Assembly: GCA_942492065.1 (NCBI GenBank) | Contig: CALODV010000014.1 | Coordinates: 248,001-312,000, forward strand | Source of the DNA: G963665815 sp942492065 | GTDB lineage: Bacteria > Cloacimonadota > Cloacimonadia > Cloacimonadales > JAIOQZ01 | Reading direction: 5' to 3' | Length of the DNA: 64,000 bases | Shown here: piece after piece, positions 61,732 to 64,000 of the stretch | Numbering within the stretch: the stretch's first letter is position 1 | How the letters are laid out: every line of letters begins with the position of its first letter | The notes under the pieces: model-generated | Databases searched by the model: none | What the model was told of the DNA's origin: nothing | What the model saw: the letters and a program-made list of their open reading frames with translations, nothing else | Translations under genes and position numbers: made by a program

Positions 61732-61809
61732 GGGGGATAGTAAGTTCTTCTACCTGTTTTCATAAAAAAACTTGTCAAAAAAATAGTGCTCTCAAAACAT
61801 AGTTGCAAT

Positions 61810-61887
61810 CGGGACGTAGAGCAGTCCGGCTAGCTTTCTCGAATGGGGTTCGAGCGGTCGCAGGTTCAAATCCTGTCGTCCCGACCA
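61810..61887 (+). tRNA. tRNA-Pro (GGG)
   Basis: Cloverleaf: acceptor CGGGACG/CGUCCCG, D stem GAGC/GCUU, anticodon stem CUCGA/UCGAG with loop AUGGGGU (anticodon GGG), T arm GCAGG-UUCAAAU-CCUGU, A73 and encoded CCA. C1-G72 and A73 fit proline. The 3' end from CGTCCCG to CCA reappears in the array downstream. Confidence 0.92.
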
Positions 61888-62144
61888 TTTTTTTTTACTG
61901 CTCCCGAAGCGGTCGTCCCGAATCAATCGGGATCGTCCCGACCATGTTTTTTTACTGCTACCGAAGCGGTCGTCCCGAATCAATCGGGATCGTCCCGACC
62001 ATGTTTTTTTACTGCTCCCGAAGCGGTCGTCCCGAGTCAATCGGGATCGTCCCGACCATGTTTTTTACCGCTCCCGAAGCGGTCGTCCCGAGTCAATCGG
62101 GATCGTCCCGACCATTTTTTATACCGCTACCGAAGCGGTCGTCC
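61878..62144 (+). repeat. Tandem array of 56-57 bp units containing the tRNA-Pro 3' end
   Basis: Units begin at 61878 (inside the tRNA), 61934, 61991, 62048 and 62104 (truncated). Each starts with CGTCCCGACCAT plus a T run, then ACYGCTMCCGAAGCGGT and CGTCCCGARTCAATCGGGAT. Inside each unit TCGGGA can pair either with the preceding TCCCGA (loop ATCAA or GTCAA) or with the following TCCCGA (triloop TCG), the latter just before CCAT and a T run, which resembles a terminator/antiterminator pair. ACCG-AAG-CGGT (or CCG/CGG) forms another small stem. Frames through the array have no coding character. Confidence 0.85.
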
Positions 62145-62483
62145 ACACAATTTTAATAATGTATATACCTTATTTTCAAAAGATTAATTTTTTTAACATA
62201 AACATAGTAATGTATAAAGCATTAATTAGGTGTGAAGATGAATGCGGAATGTTTAAATTTAACAATATTATATAATTTAACTTTTTCGATTGACTTTAAG
62301 TTCTGAATATCTGATACAATGAGTGAGAATTTGAACTTACTATATTAAGTAAGAGAAATATGATCATTAAAGGCTCCTAAGTAAATGTGATGAATTATGA
62401 CAAAAATAGTTGACAAAATATACTATGCTAATCTACTTAAAAATGAGGTTAATTATTAATAACTTTCATAAAAGGGAGCAAAA
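62145..62483 (+). other. AT-rich spacer upstream of the TIR gene
   Basis: No gene seen on either strand. More AT-rich than the housekeeping genes before it. GGGAG at 62474-62478 is the ribosome-binding site of the TIR gene. A promoter should lie here; TTGACA at 62411-62416 followed by TATGCT-like sequence is a possible candidate. Confidence 0.4.
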
Positions 62484-64000
62484 ATGACAAATGATGCAAA
62501 GTTGAATTTATTTATAAGCTATTCTCATTCTGATGAGGAGTATGTTAATGAGTTCATAAAACATCTTAACCCACAAATGAATAATGGATCTATTAACGTT
62601 TGGTATGACAGAAATATAACACCGGGGAATAATTTTCAAAAAAAAATTTATGAAAAATTTGAATGTAGCGATATTATCTGTTTGATAATTTCAGCAAATT
62701 TTTTATCTTCTCAAGCGTGCTTAGATGAGAGAAAACGTGCTATTTATTTAATGAAAAAAAAATGGATATCAGTAGTTCCAATTATCATTTCTCCATGTGG
62801 TTGGTTAGATGATATAGATTTATCCTTGCTCCTAGCTTTACCTACTGATGGAAAACCTATAAACAGTTATTCTGATAAAAATAAAGCATGGAATATAACT
62901 TATGAAGGTATTAAACGAGTAATTTATGAACAAAACATTTTTAGGAAATTGCAGTTAACGTCTTCATTTGTTTCTTTTTTGGAGGAGATAGACCTTCTTG
63001 AAAAGGCACATCCTAACAAAGAAAGAGTATTATTAGATGATATTTTCATATATCCTGAACTGGAGGTTTTTAATGATTTAAGTGAGTATGAGGACACACA
63101 TAACTCAGAGATGATAATTAAGAACATACCTGAACTAAAAAGAGTTTTAATTATTGGTGAGAATCAGTCTGGAAAGACAACTTTATGCAAAAGGATGATA
63201 TCTCAATTGCTTAAACTAAACTATGTCCCAATCTATGTTTCCGAAAAGGAGAATTATCACGGGAAGATTGAAAAGATAATATTGAAATCATTTAATTCCC
63301 AGTATGAAAACATACAATTCAGTGATATAAATAGTAACAGGATAGTTATCATATTAGACAATTTTCATATTGCAAATAATAAAGAGAAACATTTATCAGG
63401 ACTTGCAGACTATCAAAACATAATTGCTGTAGTTGATGATATATTCAGTTTAAACTTCAAAGATGATAGCTTAACTAAGGATTTTATGCGGTATAAGATC
63501 AAGGAATTTGATTCATCTCTTCGCTACGAGTTGCTAAAAAAATGGATTTTACTGACAGATAAGAAAGATAAAGTAATTAAACTTGATAATGATTTTTATC
63601 GAAAGATTGATAACAAGACCAACCTAGTGAATACTACTCTTGGAAAAGCTATTGGTGGTGGCATAATGCCATCTTATCCTTTCTATATACTTTCAATTGT
63701 ATGTACCTACGATGCGTTTTCAAAACCTCTTGATCAAGAAATAACATCTCAGGGCTATTGTTATCAAGCTCTTATATATATGTACCTGAGAAAACAGAAA
63801 ATAAAAACTGATGAAATGGATATATACATAAACTTCCTTACAGAGTTGTCATATTATTTTTATAATGTCCAAAAAAGTGAATTATCAGAAGATGAGTTCG
63901 AGATATTCATGAATGACTATAAGAAGTCTTTTAACTTACCATTAGATCAAGAAGTACTAATTGCAAATCTAGTTAACTCTTGTCTTATTGCATATGATAA
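62484..64000 (+). CDS. TIR-domain / STAND-like P-loop NTPase, defence-type (cut by window end)
   Basis: At least 505 residues, open at the window edge. TIR domain ~8-145: LFISYSHSDEEY (10-20), WYDRNITPGNNF, SDIICLIISANFLSSQACLDE, with Glu82 placed like the NADase catalytic Glu. A linker follows, then Walker A GENQSGKTT (225-233) and Walker B IVIILDNF with Asp292. IGGGIMPSYPFYILSIV at ~395 is typical of this NTPase group. The sensor or repeat region would be downstream, outside the window. Such proteins are antiphage abortive-infection or immune candidates: NTPase senses, TIR depletes NAD. GGGAG six bases upstream of ATG. AT-rich and next to a tRNA-derived array, consistent with acquisition by transfer. 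Confidence 0.75.
   Translation, partial: MTNDAKLNLFISYSHSDEEYVNEFIKHLNPQMNNGSINVWYDRNITPGNNFQKKIYEKFECSDIICLIISANFLSSQACLDERKRAIYLMKKKWISVVPIIISPCGWLDDIDLSLLLALPTDGKPINSYSDKNKAWNITYEGIKRVIYEQNIFRKLQLTSSFVSFLEEIDLLEKAHPNKERVLLDDIFIYPELEVFNDLSEYEDTHNSEMIIKNIPELKRVLIIGENQSGKTTLCKRMISQLLKLNYVPIYVSEKENYHGKIEKIILKSFNSQYENIQFSDINSNRIVIILDNFHIANNKEKHLSGLADYQNIIAVVDDIFSLNFKDDSLTKDFMRYKIKEFDSSLRYELLKKWILLTDKKDKVIKLDNDFYRKIDNKTNLVNTTLGKAIGGGIMPSYPFYILSIVCTYDAFSKPLDQEITSQGYCYQALIYMYLRKQKIKTDEMDIYINFLTELSYYFYNVQKSELSEDEFEIFMNDYKKSFNLPLDQEVLIANLVNSCLIAYD

Noticed and set aside
61878..62144. CRISPR array
   Set aside because: Units are contiguous 57 bp copies with no unique spacers and carry T runs; no cas gene nearby.
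61803..62187. Open frames in the tRNA-Pro repeat array, both strands
   Set aside because: They consist of the 57 bp repeat translated in different frames and overlap the tRNA.

Overview
This AT-rich, gene-dense window most likely comes from a motile anaerobe affiliated with the FCB candidate phyla (Cloacimonadota-, Delongbacteria- or Marinimicrobia-like). The evidence is indirect. Many exported proteins end in a FlgD-like C-terminal domain with a YPNPFNPETTI-type motif and a terminal ILK/MLK. There are four tandem flagellins, a sigma-54-type flagellar regulator pair, a diadenylate cyclase and an anaerobic formate dehydrogenase module. Assignment to a phylum is inference.

Layout. 0-3.4 kb: tandem copies of a secreted FG-GAP repeat protein. 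3.6-5.5 kb: a CsgG/PEGA/formylglycine-synthase-fold fusion. 5.6-12 kb: a signalling operon (HDOD, CheY, CheZ-like, three further receiver or small proteins, and an NtrB/NtrC-type pair resembling FlgS/FlgR). 12-22.6 kb: an envelope polysaccharide operon (FemAB-like GNAT, deacetylase-like protein, fused double glycosyltransferase, GT4, WecA-like transferase, propeller protein, AroB). 22.7-26 kb: DegP protease and the umuDC pair. 26.1-31.3 kb: a FlgN-like chaperone and four flagellins whose leaders carry RNA structure. 31.7-44 kb, minus strand: a redox module of DRTGG, anti-sigma-like ATPase, hydrogenase-like Fe-S protein, PHP, NuoE, ATPase, HndB-like and NuoF genes. After a strong terminator come formate dehydrogenase, a tRNASec-like gene, selA and an ECF sigma factor. 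44-48 kb: lipoprotein, coaE, cdaA, folP and a ChaN-like gene. 48.4-56.8 kb: three large secreted sorting-domain proteins. 57-61.7 kb: MATE, murJ and uvrC. 61.8-64 kb: tRNA-Pro followed by a tandem hairpin array containing the tRNA 3' end, then a TIR-NTPase defence-like gene cut by the window edge.

The most interesting locus is fdhA-tRNA-selA. The tRNA has selenocysteine-tRNA architecture (tetraloop D arm, long variable arm, G discriminator, anticodon arm like tRNASec) but a GCA anticodon, which reads the cysteine codons UGU and UGC. The adjacent formate dehydrogenase has UGU exactly where homologues place Sec (UGA), with a hairpin beginning 12 nt later whose loop resembles that of the E. coli fdhF SECIS. 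This suggests selenocysteine inserted at a sense cysteine codon. Such recoding is known in a few organisms, but this lineage and this linked arrangement deserve direct testing. SelB and SelD are not in the window.

Other points worth attention are conserved hairpins in the flagellin leaders, a strong paired-hairpin region after the flagellins, a G10 tract inside a surface-protein gene, three FliM-like CheY-binding peptides on a CheZ homologue, an HndB-like protein without cluster cysteines, and the tRNA-Pro-derived repeat array next to the TIR gene.
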